A stretch of 64,000 nucleotides of DNA from Singulisphaera acidiphila DSM 18658 (lineage in GTDB: Bacteria; Planctomycetota; Planctomycetia; Isosphaerales; Isosphaeraceae): NCBI RefSeq assembly GCF_000242455.2, contig NC_019892.1, positions 4,898,001 to 4,962,000 on the forward strand. The letters are read 5' to 3'. How positions within the stretch are numbered: position 1 is the stretch's first letter; each line of letters begins with the position of its first letter. Both the position numbers and the translations under genes were made by a program. Below are positions 26,079 through 34,469 of this stretch, in pieces. The notes below the pieces were generated by a model. It saw only the letters and a program-made list of their open reading frames with translations, did not search any database and was not told where the DNA came from.

Positions 26079-27144
26079 CCCGCTGGCCGACGACCTCGAC
26101 CATGTGCTCGCCCAGGTGGACCCGCTCTGGGAAGACCTCCGCGGCGCTCGCCTGTTCCTCACCGGGGGGACGGGCTTCTTCGGCTGCTGGCTGCTGGAGA
26201 GCCTCCTCTGGGCCGATGCTCATCGCCGGCTCGGGGTCGAGGTGGTGGTGCTGACCCGCTCCCCCGCCGCGTTCGCCCGCAAGGCACCGCACCTGGCCGG
26301 GCATCGGGCGGTCCGCTTGTATGAAGGGGACGTCCGCAGCTTTGCGGACCCCGAGGGGACGTTCACGCACGTGATTCACGCGGCCACCGAGGCCAGCGCC
26401 GCGCTGAACGCCGAGGCCCCTCGGATCATGTTCGAGACGATCGTCGAGGGGACGCGGCGGACCCTCGACCTGGCGCGACGCTCGGGCGCATCGCGGTTCC
26501 TGCTCACCAGCTCGGGGGCGGTCTACGGCTCCCAGCCCGCCACGCTGACCCACGTCGGCGAGGATTACCCCGGCGCCCCCGATCCGACCGACCCTCGATC
26601 GGCCTACGGTGAGGGGAAGCGGGTCGCCGAGCATCTCGCGGCGCTGGAGTGCCACGCCCACGGCCTGGGGGCGGTGATCGCCCGCTGCTTCGCCTTCGTC
26701 GGGCCTTACCTCCCGCTCGACATTCACTTCGCGGTGGGGAACTTCGTGCGCGACGCCCTGGCCGGCGGCCCGGTCCGGGTCGCCGGGGACGGCACGCCTT
26801 GGCGATCCTATCAGTATGCGGCCGACCTGATGGTTTGGCTCTGGTCGATCTTGCTGCGCGGAGTCCCAGGCCGCTCCTATAACGTCGGCAGTGAAGAGGC
26901 GCTCACGATCGGTGACGTGGCCCGTCGGATCGCCGAGGCCGAAGGGGTCGCCTGGGGCATTGATCGGGAACCGATTGCGGGGGCCCTGGCCACACGCTAC
27001 GTCCCCTCGACCGCCCGGGCGCGGGACGAGCTCGGCCTCGCTTGCCCGATCGGTTTTGACGACGCGATCGCCCGTACGGTTCGTTGGCATCGGAATCGGA
27101 TTCGGAACCTGGTGGATTGCCCTTCTCCCTCCCTCGTCCCGTGA
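26071..27144 (+). CDS. NAD(P)-dependent sugar reductase/epimerase (extended SDR)
   Basis: A 357-residue protein with TGGTGFFGCWLLESL near residue 31, the serine region LLTSSGAVYG and RSAYGEGKRVAEHL with Y-x3-K. It overlaps rfbH by 8 bp. In known pathways this place is held by the 4-ketoreductase that makes CDP-abequose or CDP-paratose, or by an epimerase. The tail of about 30 residues before the Rossmann motif and the RCFAFVGPYLPLDIHFAVGNF segment are typical of SDRs in dideoxysugar clusters. The exact product is unknown; it could reduce the 4-keto group or act after the ThDP enzyme. Confidence 0.82.
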   Translation: MANPLADDLDHVLAQVDPLWEDLRGARLFLTGGTGFFGCWLLESLLWADAHRRLGVEVVVLTRSPAAFARKAPHLAGHRAVRLYEGDVRSFADPEGTFTHVIHAATEASAALNAEAPRIMFETIVEGTRRTLDLARRSGASRFLLTSSGAVYGSQPATLTHVGEDYPGAPDPTDPRSAYGEGKRVAEHLAALECHAHGLGAVIARCFAFVGPYLPLDIHFAVGNFVRDALAGGPVRVAGDGTPWRSYQYAADLMVWLWSILLRGVPGRSYNVGSEEALTIGDVARRIAEAEGVAWGIDREPIAGALATRYVPSTARARDELGLACPIGFDDAIARTVRWHRNRIRNLVDCPSPSLVP

Positions 27145-27151
27145 GGCTTTC

Positions 27152-28234
27152 ATGCACGCTGACCAGGATTCCGGAGTCGCGCAGGGACAGCGCAAGCATA
27201 TCTGCGTGGTGTCCCCCTGCTACAACGAGGTGGAGAACGTCCGGGAGCTCTACGAGGCGATCAAGCTGGTTTTCGCCGAGCTTCCGCAATATCGCTACTC
27301 GCACTTATATATTGATAATGCGTCGACGGATGGAACCGTCGCGATCCTGCGCGAGCTGGCCCACGCCGATCCCAATGTCAAGGTGATCGTGAACGCGCGG
27401 AACTTCGGCCACATCCGCTCGCCCTTCCATGCGATGCTCCAGTCCGACGGCGATGCGACGATCCTGATGGCGTCGGATTTCCAGGATCCCCCGAGCATGA
27501 TCCCGGACTTCATCAAGCGGTGGGAGGAAGGGTCGAAGATCATCATCGGGGTCAAGGTGGAGTCGGACGAGCAACCGCTGATGTATGCGTTGCGGTCGAT
27601 GTACTACGGCCTGGCCGCGAAGCTGGCGGACATCGAGCTGATGCAGCACGTCACGGGTTTCGGCCTGTACGACCAGCGCGTGATCGAGATTCTCCGGGAG
27701 ATCGACGACCCTCACCCCTACTTCCGTGGCCTGATCGCGGACATCGGCCTCGACTGCTGCAAGATCCCGTATCGCCAGCCCCAGCGGCGGCGGGGGATCA
27801 CGAAGAACAATTTTTATTCGCTCTATGACATCGCCATGCTCGGGATCACGAACCACTCGAAGGTTCCGCTGCGCGTGGCGACGATCGCCGGGTTCATGAT
27901 GTCGGCCGTCTGCTTGCTCTTGGCGATCGGCTACTTCATCGCCAAACTGCTCTTCTGGAACTGGTTCAGCGTCGGCGTGGCGCCGATCCTGATCAGCCTC
28001 CTCTTGTTCTCGTCGGTGCAATTGTTCTTCATCGGGATCATCGGTGAGTACATCGGGGCGATCCATACGCAAGTTCAGAAGCGACCCCTTGTGATCGAGA
28101 AGGAGCGGCTCAATTTCGAGGGGCCTCCCCCCGAATCGAGAGCGAACGACGGCAATCGCAGGCGTTATGTTTACGCGGTCCAGGACGGACCGCCGATGCC
28201 AAGCCCGCTCGACTGGGAGAAGGCCGGTTCCTGA
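27152..28234 (+). CDS. GT2 glycosyltransferase with two C-terminal membrane helices (GtrB/ArnC type)
   Basis: A 360-residue protein. The GT-A domain shows ICVVSPCYNEVENVRELYEAI at the start, YIDNASTDGT, ARNFGHIRSP and MASDFQDPP as DxD-like metal site. Two long hydrophobic helices follow near residues 245-270 and 280-310 (IAGFMMSAVCLLLAIGYFIA, LLFSSVQLFFIGIIGEYIG). Members load sugars on polyprenyl phosphate. It starts 7 bp after the preceding gene, so it may transfer the unusual deoxysugar made by this operon; that link is inference. Confidence 0.88.
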   Translation: MHADQDSGVAQGQRKHICVVSPCYNEVENVRELYEAIKLVFAELPQYRYSHLYIDNASTDGTVAILRELAHADPNVKVIVNARNFGHIRSPFHAMLQSDGDATILMASDFQDPPSMIPDFIKRWEEGSKIIIGVKVESDEQPLMYALRSMYYGLAAKLADIELMQHVTGFGLYDQRVIEILREIDDPHPYFRGLIADIGLDCCKIPYRQPQRRRGITKNNFYSLYDIAMLGITNHSKVPLRVATIAGFMMSAVCLLLAIGYFIAKLLFWNWFSVGVAPILISLLLFSSVQLFFIGIIGEYIGAIHTQVQKRPLVIEKERLNFEGPPPESRANDGNRRRYVYAVQDGPPMPSPLDWEKAGS

Positions 28235-28280
28235 CGTTTGGATTGGTCCCTGGAACTTTGGATAAGGAGGATCCAAACTC

Positions 28281-29540
28281 ATGGCGCAATCGAGTCTCCG
28301 GAGCGAAGCCGGCTCGGCCCCTCCGGATCGACCTTGCCCGGTCTGCGACGGGGGCGAGTGTGCCGTGATGCACACCCAACGCTTCGTGCTGCCGGAGGAT
28401 CACCCGCTCCGGGACGGCTACAAGGTGGTCTGTTGCGATCGTTGCGGCTTCGTGTATGCCTCCACGCCCGCCAATCAGGCGGACTACGACGCCTTCTACG
28501 CGAAGTTCTCGAAGTATGAGGACAATACGACCTCGACCGGCAGCGGCGTGACTCCGTGGGACGCCGAGCGGCTCGAGGGGACGGCGGCGGACCTCGCACG
28601 CTTCATCCCGGACCGCGCCGCGCGGATCGTCGATATCGGCTGTGCCAACGGGGGACTGCTCGCCGCCTTGAAGGCCCGAGGCTATGAGAACCTTTGCGGG
28701 GTCGACCCCTCGCCCGGATGCGCCCGGTATGTGCGCGACCAGCTTGGGATCGAAGCCTACCCCGGATTGCTCACCCGGCTCCCGGACGAACTGGGGAGCG
28801 TGGACGCGGTTCTGCTTTCGCATGTGATGGAGCACGTCCGGGAACTTCGGCCGGCCCTCGAGGCGGTCCGGAGGGTGATGAAGCCGGGTGCGATCCTCTA
28901 TGTCGAGGTCCCCGACGCGACCCGGTACGTCGACTTCCTGTTTGCGCCGTTTCAGGATTTCAATACAGAGCATATCAATCATTTTTCGCACGACTCGCTG
29001 GCGAACTTGCTGAGAGCGTGTGGCTTGCAGCCGGTCGAGTCGGGCCGGCGGATGCTCATGACCTCGCCCGGGATGCCCTATCCGGCGATCTACGCGGTCG
29101 GGGTCGGCTCGGCGGCGAACCTTCCGGTTCCTGCGGAGGCGGTGAGGAAGGATCAGACCCTGAGGCCGGCGATCGAGGCTTATATTGCCGGCTCGGCGCG
29201 ATTGCTCGCGGCGATCGACCTCAAGATCAGGCGGGCCCTGGAATCATCGGGGCCGATCTTGGTCTGGGGCGCAGGGCAGTTGGCGATGAAGCTGCTCGCC
29301 GAGACGTCGCTCGGTCAGGCCGAGATCGCGGCCTTCGTCGACGGCAACCCGATTCATCACGGCAAGACGATTCGCGGTGTCCCAGTGCTTGCCCCCGAGC
29401 AGGTTCGGGGCCTGGCCCATCCCATTTTGATCACGAGCACGCTGCACGAACGGGAGATCGTCGAGAAAATCTCCCAGATGGGGCTGAACCATCGCGTGTT
29501 GTGTCTTGGAGCTGAGTCCGACGTCAGGAATTCGTCATGA
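28281..29540 (+). CDS. Zinc-binding SAM C-methyltransferase
   Basis: A 419-residue three-part protein. The N-terminal zinc domain has CPVCDGG and CCDRCGF near residues 16 and 51 (Methyltransf_13 type). The central SAM domain has IVDIGCANGGLLAAL near residue 116 and LLSHVMEHVREL. The C-terminal Methyltransf_14-like part has ILVWGAGQLAMKLLAE, a second nucleotide-like fold. Enzymes of this build (NovU/TylCIII group) add a methyl group to carbon next to the keto group of NDP-4-keto-deoxysugars. A strong AAGGAGGAT site precedes the ATG. It overlaps the ThDP enzyme gene by 4 bp. Branching of the CDP-dideoxysugar is thus likely. Confidence 0.88.
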   Translation: MAQSSLRSEAGSAPPDRPCPVCDGGECAVMHTQRFVLPEDHPLRDGYKVVCCDRCGFVYASTPANQADYDAFYAKFSKYEDNTTSTGSGVTPWDAERLEGTAADLARFIPDRAARIVDIGCANGGLLAALKARGYENLCGVDPSPGCARYVRDQLGIEAYPGLLTRLPDELGSVDAVLLSHVMEHVRELRPALEAVRRVMKPGAILYVEVPDATRYVDFLFAPFQDFNTEHINHFSHDSLANLLRACGLQPVESGRRMLMTSPGMPYPAIYAVGVGSAANLPVPAEAVRKDQTLRPAIEAYIAGSARLLAAIDLKIRRALESSGPILVWGAGQLAMKLLAETSLGQAEIAAFVDGNPIHHGKTIRGVPVLAPEQVRGLAHPILITSTLHEREIVEKISQMGLNHRVLCLGAESDVRNSS

Positions 29541-31348
29541 TTCGAGTCGCCGATTACATCGCCCGGACCCTCTTCGAACACGGAATCGAGCATGTGTTCA
29601 TGGTCACCGGCGGCGGTGCCATGCACCTGAATGACGCCATCGGCCGTTGCGACGGGCTCAAGTACATCTGCTGTCATCACGAGCAGGCCTGTACGATGGC
29701 GGCCGACAGCTATTTCCGGTTGACCAACCGGCTGGCGGCGGTCAACGTCACGACCGGCCCGGGGGGGACGAACGCCATCACCGGAGTCTTCGGCGCCTGG
29801 ACCGACTCGCTCGGGATGGTCGTCGTCTCGGGGCAGGTCAAGTGGGAAACGCTCGTCCGGAGCACCGGCCTGCCGCTCAGGCAACTCGGCGACCAGGAGG
29901 TGGATATCATCCGCCTGGTTGAGCCGATCACGAAGTATGCGGTGATGGTCACCGAGCCGACCTCGATTCGCTACCACCTCGAGCGGGCCCTCCACCTGGC
30001 CCGGAGCGGTCGTCCAGGGCCTGTCTGGCTCGACGTGCCGATCAATGTGCAAGGGGCGATCGTCGACGAGACCGCCTTGCCCGGCTATGACCCGCAAGAA
30101 GACCGGATCGCGTTCACGAGCGACCTCGACGGCGCCTGCCGCGATGTGCTCACGCGCCTCAAGCAGGCAGAGCGCCCGGTCATCATGGCTGGCTCGGGCG
30201 TGCGCCTCGCCGGGGCAGGGGCCCGCGAGGATTTTCTCCAGCTCGTCGAGGCCCTGGGCGTCCCCGTGACGACCTCCTGGAACGCCCACGACGTGATCTG
30301 GAATGAGCATCCGTGCTACGTAGGTCGGCCGGGCACGATCGGCGACCGGGCGGGCAACTTCGCCGTGCAGAATGCCGACTTCTTGCTCGTCCTCGGCTGC
30401 CGGCTCAATATCCGCCAGATCAGCTACGACTGGAAGAAGTTTGCCCGCGCGGCGGACCTGGTCATGGTCGACGTCGATGCCAACGAACTCAAGAAGCCGA
30501 CGCTCAGCCCCAGCCTGGCAATCCACGCCGACCTGGCCGACTTTCTGCCCCGGCTCCTTGCGCTCGTTCATGAAGAGCCGCCCCCTTCGCATTCCGCCTG
30601 GCTCGCCTGGGGACGCGAACGGGCCCGGCGGTATCCGGCCGTCCTGCCCGAGTACTGGGAGACCGAGGCGGGTGTCAACCCTTACTGTTTTGTGGATGTT
30701 CTGTTCGATCAGCTTCCGGCCGACCAGATCGTGGTCACGGGCGACGGCACCGCCTGTGTGGTGACGTTTCAGGCCGCCAAGATCCAGGAGCACCAGCGGC
30801 TCTACACCAACTCCGGGTGTGCCTCGATGGGGTACGACCTGCCGGCGGCCATCGGCGCCTGCCTCGCCAGCGGTGGGCGTCCGGTCGTCTGCCTGGCCGG
30901 CGACGGCAGCATCCAGATGAATCTCCAGGAGCTCCAGACGATCGTCGGCCGAGGCTTGCCGATCAAGCTTTTCGTGCTGAACAACCAGGGCTATCACTCG
31001 ATCCGCCAGACTCAGCAGAACTACTTCGCCGACAACATCGTCGGCTGTGGCCTGGACAGCGGCCTGTCCTTCCCCGACTTCGGCCGCCTGGCGACCGCTT
31101 ATGGGATCCCGTACCGCCGGGTCGACCGGCATGGCGATCTCGCCACCGCCGTTGCGGAGACCCTCGCGGGCCCGGGGCCGCAGGTTTGCGAGGTGATGCT
31201 TGACCTCGCCCAGGCGTTCGCCCCCAAGCTGGCCTCGAAGAAGCTCGCCGACGGCCGGATGGTCTCCGCCCCTCTGGAAGACCTGACGCCGTTGCTCAGC
31301 CGCGAGGAATTCGCCGAGAACATGATCATCCCGCCCCTGGCCGAGTGA
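29537..31348 (+). CDS. ThDP-dependent acetolactate-synthase-like enzyme
   Basis: A 603-residue enzyme in the usual order PYR, central and PP domain. The ThDP-activating glutamate is Glu49 in CCHHEQACTMAADSY. The PP-domain motif begins at GDGSIQMN near residue 455 and ends at VLNNQGY about 26 residues later. The central domain could bind FAD as in acetolactate synthase. It overlaps the C-methyltransferase gene by 4 bp, so it belongs to the sugar operon rather than to branched-chain amino acid synthesis, and no small subunit is adjacent. YerE, which adds a two-carbon unit from pyruvate to CDP-3,6-dideoxy-4-ketoglucose in yersiniose synthesis, is a family precedent in the same context. Whether this protein does that is inference. 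Confidence 0.88.
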   Translation: MIRVADYIARTLFEHGIEHVFMVTGGGAMHLNDAIGRCDGLKYICCHHEQACTMAADSYFRLTNRLAAVNVTTGPGGTNAITGVFGAWTDSLGMVVVSGQVKWETLVRSTGLPLRQLGDQEVDIIRLVEPITKYAVMVTEPTSIRYHLERALHLARSGRPGPVWLDVPINVQGAIVDETALPGYDPQEDRIAFTSDLDGACRDVLTRLKQAERPVIMAGSGVRLAGAGAREDFLQLVEALGVPVTTSWNAHDVIWNEHPCYVGRPGTIGDRAGNFAVQNADFLLVLGCRLNIRQISYDWKKFARAADLVMVDVDANELKKPTLSPSLAIHADLADFLPRLLALVHEEPPPSHSAWLAWGRERARRYPAVLPEYWETEAGVNPYCFVDVLFDQLPADQIVVTGDGTACVVTFQAAKIQEHQRLYTNSGCASMGYDLPAAIGACLASGGRPVVCLAGDGSIQMNLQELQTIVGRGLPIKLFVLNNQGYHSIRQTQQNYFADNIVGCGLDSGLSFPDFGRLATAYGIPYRRVDRHGDLATAVAETLAGPGPQVCEVMLDLAQAFAPKLASKKLADGRMVSAPLEDLTPLLSREEFAENMIIPPLAE

Positions 31349-31394
31349 CTCGGCGGGCCTCATTTTCCCTTCCTGAATAATCGGAGAGTCTTGG

Positions 31395-32210
31395 ATGAAT
31401 TCGCTGGAAAAGCAGATGATCGAGCGGTTGGTGGAGCTCAGGGAGCGGTATCACGTCACCGGGGTAAAGGCGGAATTCGAGGCCGAGGGGACCCGCATGG
31501 AAGAGGCCATGCGCTTGAAGGACGTCAGCGCCCAGGCCGGTGTCGGGATGAATATCAAGATCGGCGGCTGCGAGGCGCTGAAGGATATGTTCGACGCCAT
31601 CAGCCTGGGTGTCGAACGGATCATCGCCCCGATGGTCGAGACGCCCTACGCGCTCCAGAAGTTTCTCGGGGCGGCCAAGCTGGCGTTCGGTGACGACCAC
31701 GAAGTCGAGCTTTTGATTAACATCGAGACGTTGACCTCGGTCGAGAATTTCGAGGCGATGCTTCGGATCCCTCAGATTGACCACCTCCACGGCGTCGTGA
31801 TCGGCCGCGTCGACCTCTCCGGTTCGATGGGCCTGGCCCGCGATCAGATCAACAACGACGAGATTCTCAGGCTGTCTCTGCAAGTGGCCAAGCTGGCCAA
31901 GGAAGCGGGGAAGTCGGTGGTCGTCGGCGGAGGAGTCTCTGCGCATTCGCTCCCCTTCTTCCGCGACTTCCCCCAAGGCCACCTCGATCGGTTCGAGACG
32001 CGCAAGGTGATTTTCAGTTGTCCCGGTGCGCTGGCCAACCCTGAGGAGGCGTTCCTCAAGGCGGTCGAGTTCGAGCTGCTCTGGCTCCGCAACAAGAAGG
32101 CCTACTATGGGGCGATCCACCGTGAGGACGACGGCCGCCTCGCGATGATGGAGAAGCGGTATCAGGATTCGATCAACATGGTGAATCAGAAGCGGCCGGG
32201 CCATGCATAA
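31395..32210 (+). CDS. HpcH/HpaI (CitE-like) aldolase/lyase
   Basis: A 271-residue TIM-barrel-type protein. The metal-binding Glu and Asp are seen in LLINIETLTSVENFEAM and VVIGRVDLSGSMG. Family members cleave or form C-C bonds next to pyruvate- or acetyl-CoA-derived units with a divalent metal. It follows the ThDP enzyme by 46 bp and overlaps the SDR by 8 bp, so it should act in the same pathway on a C-branched or chain-extended intermediate. No precise reaction can be assigned. Confidence 0.8.
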   Translation: MNSLEKQMIERLVELRERYHVTGVKAEFEAEGTRMEEAMRLKDVSAQAGVGMNIKIGGCEALKDMFDAISLGVERIIAPMVETPYALQKFLGAAKLAFGDDHEVELLINIETLTSVENFEAMLRIPQIDHLHGVVIGRVDLSGSMGLARDQINNDEILRLSLQVAKLAKEAGKSVVVGGGVSAHSLPFFRDFPQGHLDRFETRKVIFSCPGALANPEEAFLKAVEFELLWLRNKKAYYGAIHREDDGRLAMMEKRYQDSINMVNQKRPGHA

Positions 32211-32874
32211 GCACAAGGCTCTTGTCACCGGCGGGTCGCGGGGCATCGGCGCGGAGATTGCGATCGCGCTGCGGTGCGGCGGAGTCGAGGTGATCACGCC
32301 GTCGCGGTCGGAGCTCGACCTGCTCGATCCGGTTTCGATCGACAGGTACATCGAGGCGCACCACGATGACGGCATCGACATCCTGGTCAACAACGCCGGG
32401 ATCAATCCGATCGCCGCGCTCGAGGCCGTTTCGGCGGAGGATTGGGCTCGAACCTTGCAGGTCAACCTGACGGCGCCGTTCCGCCTGATCCAGGGGTTCA
32501 GTCCGGGGATGAAGTCGGCGGGGTGGGGGCGTGTGGTCAACGTCAGCTCGATCTGGGCCGTCGCCTCGAAGGGGGGGCGGGCCTCTTATTCGTCGGCCAA
32601 GTCGGGCCTGATCGGCCTGACCCGGACGACGGCCCTGGAGCTTGCGCCTCACGGGGTCCTGGTCAATGCGGTCTGCCCGGGGTACGTCGAGACCGAGCTC
32701 ACCCGGGCGAACAATACGCCGGAGCAGCTTGCGGCGATCCGGGGGACAATCCCGGTCGGGAGGCTCGCCCAGCCCGAAGAGATCGCCCGGTTCGTGGCGT
32801 TCCTCTGCTCAACGGATAACACCTATTTGGTCGGGCAAGCCCTTGTGATCGATGGCGGTTTCACCTGCCAGTGA
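32203..32874 (+). CDS. Short-chain dehydrogenase/reductase
   Basis: A 223-residue classical SDR. TGGSRGIGAEIA at residues 9-20 binds NAD(P), NNAGINP follows near 64, and the active site is given by VSSIWAV and YSSAKSGL (Y-x3-K). It overlaps the HpcH/HpaI gene by 8 bp. In yersiniose synthesis a reductase (YerF) reduces the acetyl side chain added by YerE; this SDR could have a similar role, but it is no closer to YerF than to FabG-type reductases by eye. Confidence 0.85.
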   Translation: MHKHKALVTGGSRGIGAEIAIALRCGGVEVITPSRSELDLLDPVSIDRYIEAHHDDGIDILVNNAGINPIAALEAVSAEDWARTLQVNLTAPFRLIQGFSPGMKSAGWGRVVNVSSIWAVASKGGRASYSSAKSGLIGLTRTTALELAPHGVLVNAVCPGYVETELTRANNTPEQLAAIRGTIPVGRLAQPEEIARFVAFLCSTDNTYLVGQALVIDGGFTCQ

Positions 32875-32914
32875 AATGGAAGCGAAAGCGAACGCGAAAG
32901 TGAGGACGGGACCG

Positions 32915-34006
32915 ATGCTCGAAGTCGTGAGCAGTTCAGGCCGTTATCGGGTCGACGCGGTGGACACGGTCGCCGAGGCGATCGCGGCCGCCCTTGAATC
33001 CTCATCAGCCGGGGGCGGGTTCGTCCTGGCTGACGCGACGGTGGTCTCGCTCCACCCTGATGCGTTTGGGCAGGTCGCTGATTCCTCGAGCCGGTTGCTC
33101 GTGATCGAGGCTTCGGAAGAGGCCAAGTCGTATGCTGCAATCGAGCCAATCATCGAGGCGCTGATCCAGGCCGGGATCAAACGCAACTCGACCTTGATCG
33201 TGGTCGGGGGCGGGGTCCTCCAGGATATCGGCTGCTTCATCGCGTCGGTCTTGTTCCGGGGGATCGCCTGGTCGCTGGTGCCGTCGACTCTGCTGGCCCA
33301 GTGCGACAGTTGCATCGGGAGCAAGAGCTCGATCAACGTCGGCCGGTTCAAGAACCAGCTCGGCACCTTCCACGCCCCGAAGCAAGTTTACCTCGTCTTT
33401 GACCTGCTCCGGACCCTCCCCCACGATGAGATTCGCTCGGGGATGGGGGAGATCATCAAGCTCCACCTGGTGGCCGGTGAGAACGAGCTGGCGCGGTTGA
33501 AAACCCACCTCGCCCACTATGCAGCCACCGGGGAAGGGCTCGACCAGCTCGTTTGGGACGCCTTGCGGATCAAGAAAGGGTTCATCGAGCAGGACGAGTT
33601 CGACACGGGGAGAAGGAACCTGCTGAACTACGGCCATACCTTCGGCCATGCTTATGAGTCGGCCACTCAGTACGGCATTCCACACGGGATTGCCGTGTCC
33701 CTCGGCATCTCGACGGCCACCTTTTTTTCGGAGCAACTCTCCCTTGCCCCGGCGGGGGCCGCTGATGCGATCGATGAGCTCTTGAAGCCCTGGTATCAGC
33801 CGTATGAACGCGTTCTGCACCAGGCCGATCGTCAGGCGGTCTTCGCCGCGATGAAGCTGGACAAGAAGAACACGGGCGCCTCGGTCACCTGCATCTTGAC
33901 CCGAGGGCCGGGGCAGATGGAGAAGGTTCCGCTCGACGCAAATGCTCAGGTCTTTGAGCTTTTGAGCAAATACTATGAACGAATCTCAATTCCGAATAAT
34001 TTGTAG
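32915..34006 (+). CDS. 3-dehydroquinate-synthase-like cyclase (AroB family)
   Basis: A 363-residue NAD- and metal-dependent enzyme of the sugar phosphate cyclase superfamily. GGGVLQDIGCFIAS lies near residue 102, VPSTLLAQCDSCIG and SKSSINVG in the NAD/substrate region, and the metal ligands are Glu179 (GMGEIIK), His241 (YGHTFGH) and His257 (IPHGIAV). Its place as last gene of a dideoxysugar operon makes a shikimate role unlikely; relatives make valiolone or other carbocycles. The start at 32915 has GAGGACGGGA before it; in-frame ATGs at 32852 and 32876 are alternatives. The final codons and the TAG stop lie within a palindromic repeat that begins near 33994. Confidence 0.84.
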   Translation: MLEVVSSSGRYRVDAVDTVAEAIAAALESSSAGGGFVLADATVVSLHPDAFGQVADSSSRLLVIEASEEAKSYAAIEPIIEALIQAGIKRNSTLIVVGGGVLQDIGCFIASVLFRGIAWSLVPSTLLAQCDSCIGSKSSINVGRFKNQLGTFHAPKQVYLVFDLLRTLPHDEIRSGMGEIIKLHLVAGENELARLKTHLAHYAATGEGLDQLVWDALRIKKGFIEQDEFDTGRRNLLNYGHTFGHAYESATQYGIPHGIAVSLGISTATFFSEQLSLAPAGAADAIDELLKPWYQPYERVLHQADRQAVFAAMKLDKKNTGASVTCILTRGPGQMEKVPLDANAQVFELLSKYYERISIPNNL

Positions 34007-34437
34007 CCCCGAAGGGGCGACCGTTCCTAGCCAGGGGTGAAACCCCTGGGAATAAGATGAGATCACTATCCAATAATTTGTAGCCCCGAAGGGGCGACCG
34101 TTTCTAGCCAGGGGTGAAACCCCTGGGAATAAGATGAGATTAATTTAGAATAGTTTGCAGCCCTGAAGGGGCGACCGTTAAAACGCCAGGGCTGATTTTG
34201 ACGGTCGCCCCGTTGGGGCTGCGGAACGTTTCCAATATCGAATTCCTCCAGGGGTTTCACCCCTGGCTATGAACGGTCGCCCCGTTGGGGCTGCGGAACG
34301 TTTCCAATGTCGAATCCTCTTCAGGGATTTCACCCGCCTGGCTATGAACGGTCGCCCCGTTGGGCTGCGAAACGTTTCCAATGTCGAATCCTCTTCAGGA
34401 GTTTCACCCGCCTGGCTATGAACGGTCGCCCTTTAGG
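33994..34437. repeat. Array of REP-like palindromic repeats
   Basis: Two direct units of about 75 bp start near 33994 and 34068. Each reads AATAATTTGTAGCCCCGAAG, then GGGCGACCGT, then CCAGGGG-TGAAA-CCCCTGG, then GGAATAAGATGAGAT. A 66-bp palindrome follows at 34157-34222, then three inverted units of about 75-80 bp, each with ACGGTCGCCC…GGGCTGC and GGAACGTTTCCAAT-like sequence. Units contain two hairpins. The first unit provides the stop codon of the AroB-like gene. The array fills the whole gap to the YbhN-like gene at 34470; related sequence is at 16101-16246. Confidence 0.92.
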
Positions 34438-34469
34438 GTTATGAAATACAGATATGACTTCGCGGCTTG

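Noticed and set aside
29537..31348. Ordinary acetolactate synthase for valine and isoleucine synthesis
   Set aside because: No ilvN or ilvC is adjacent and the gene overlaps a deoxysugar C-methyltransferase within a glycan operon.
33994..34437. CRISPR array
   Set aside because: Units are palindromic, occur in both orientations, have no unique spacers of constant length, and no cas genes are near.
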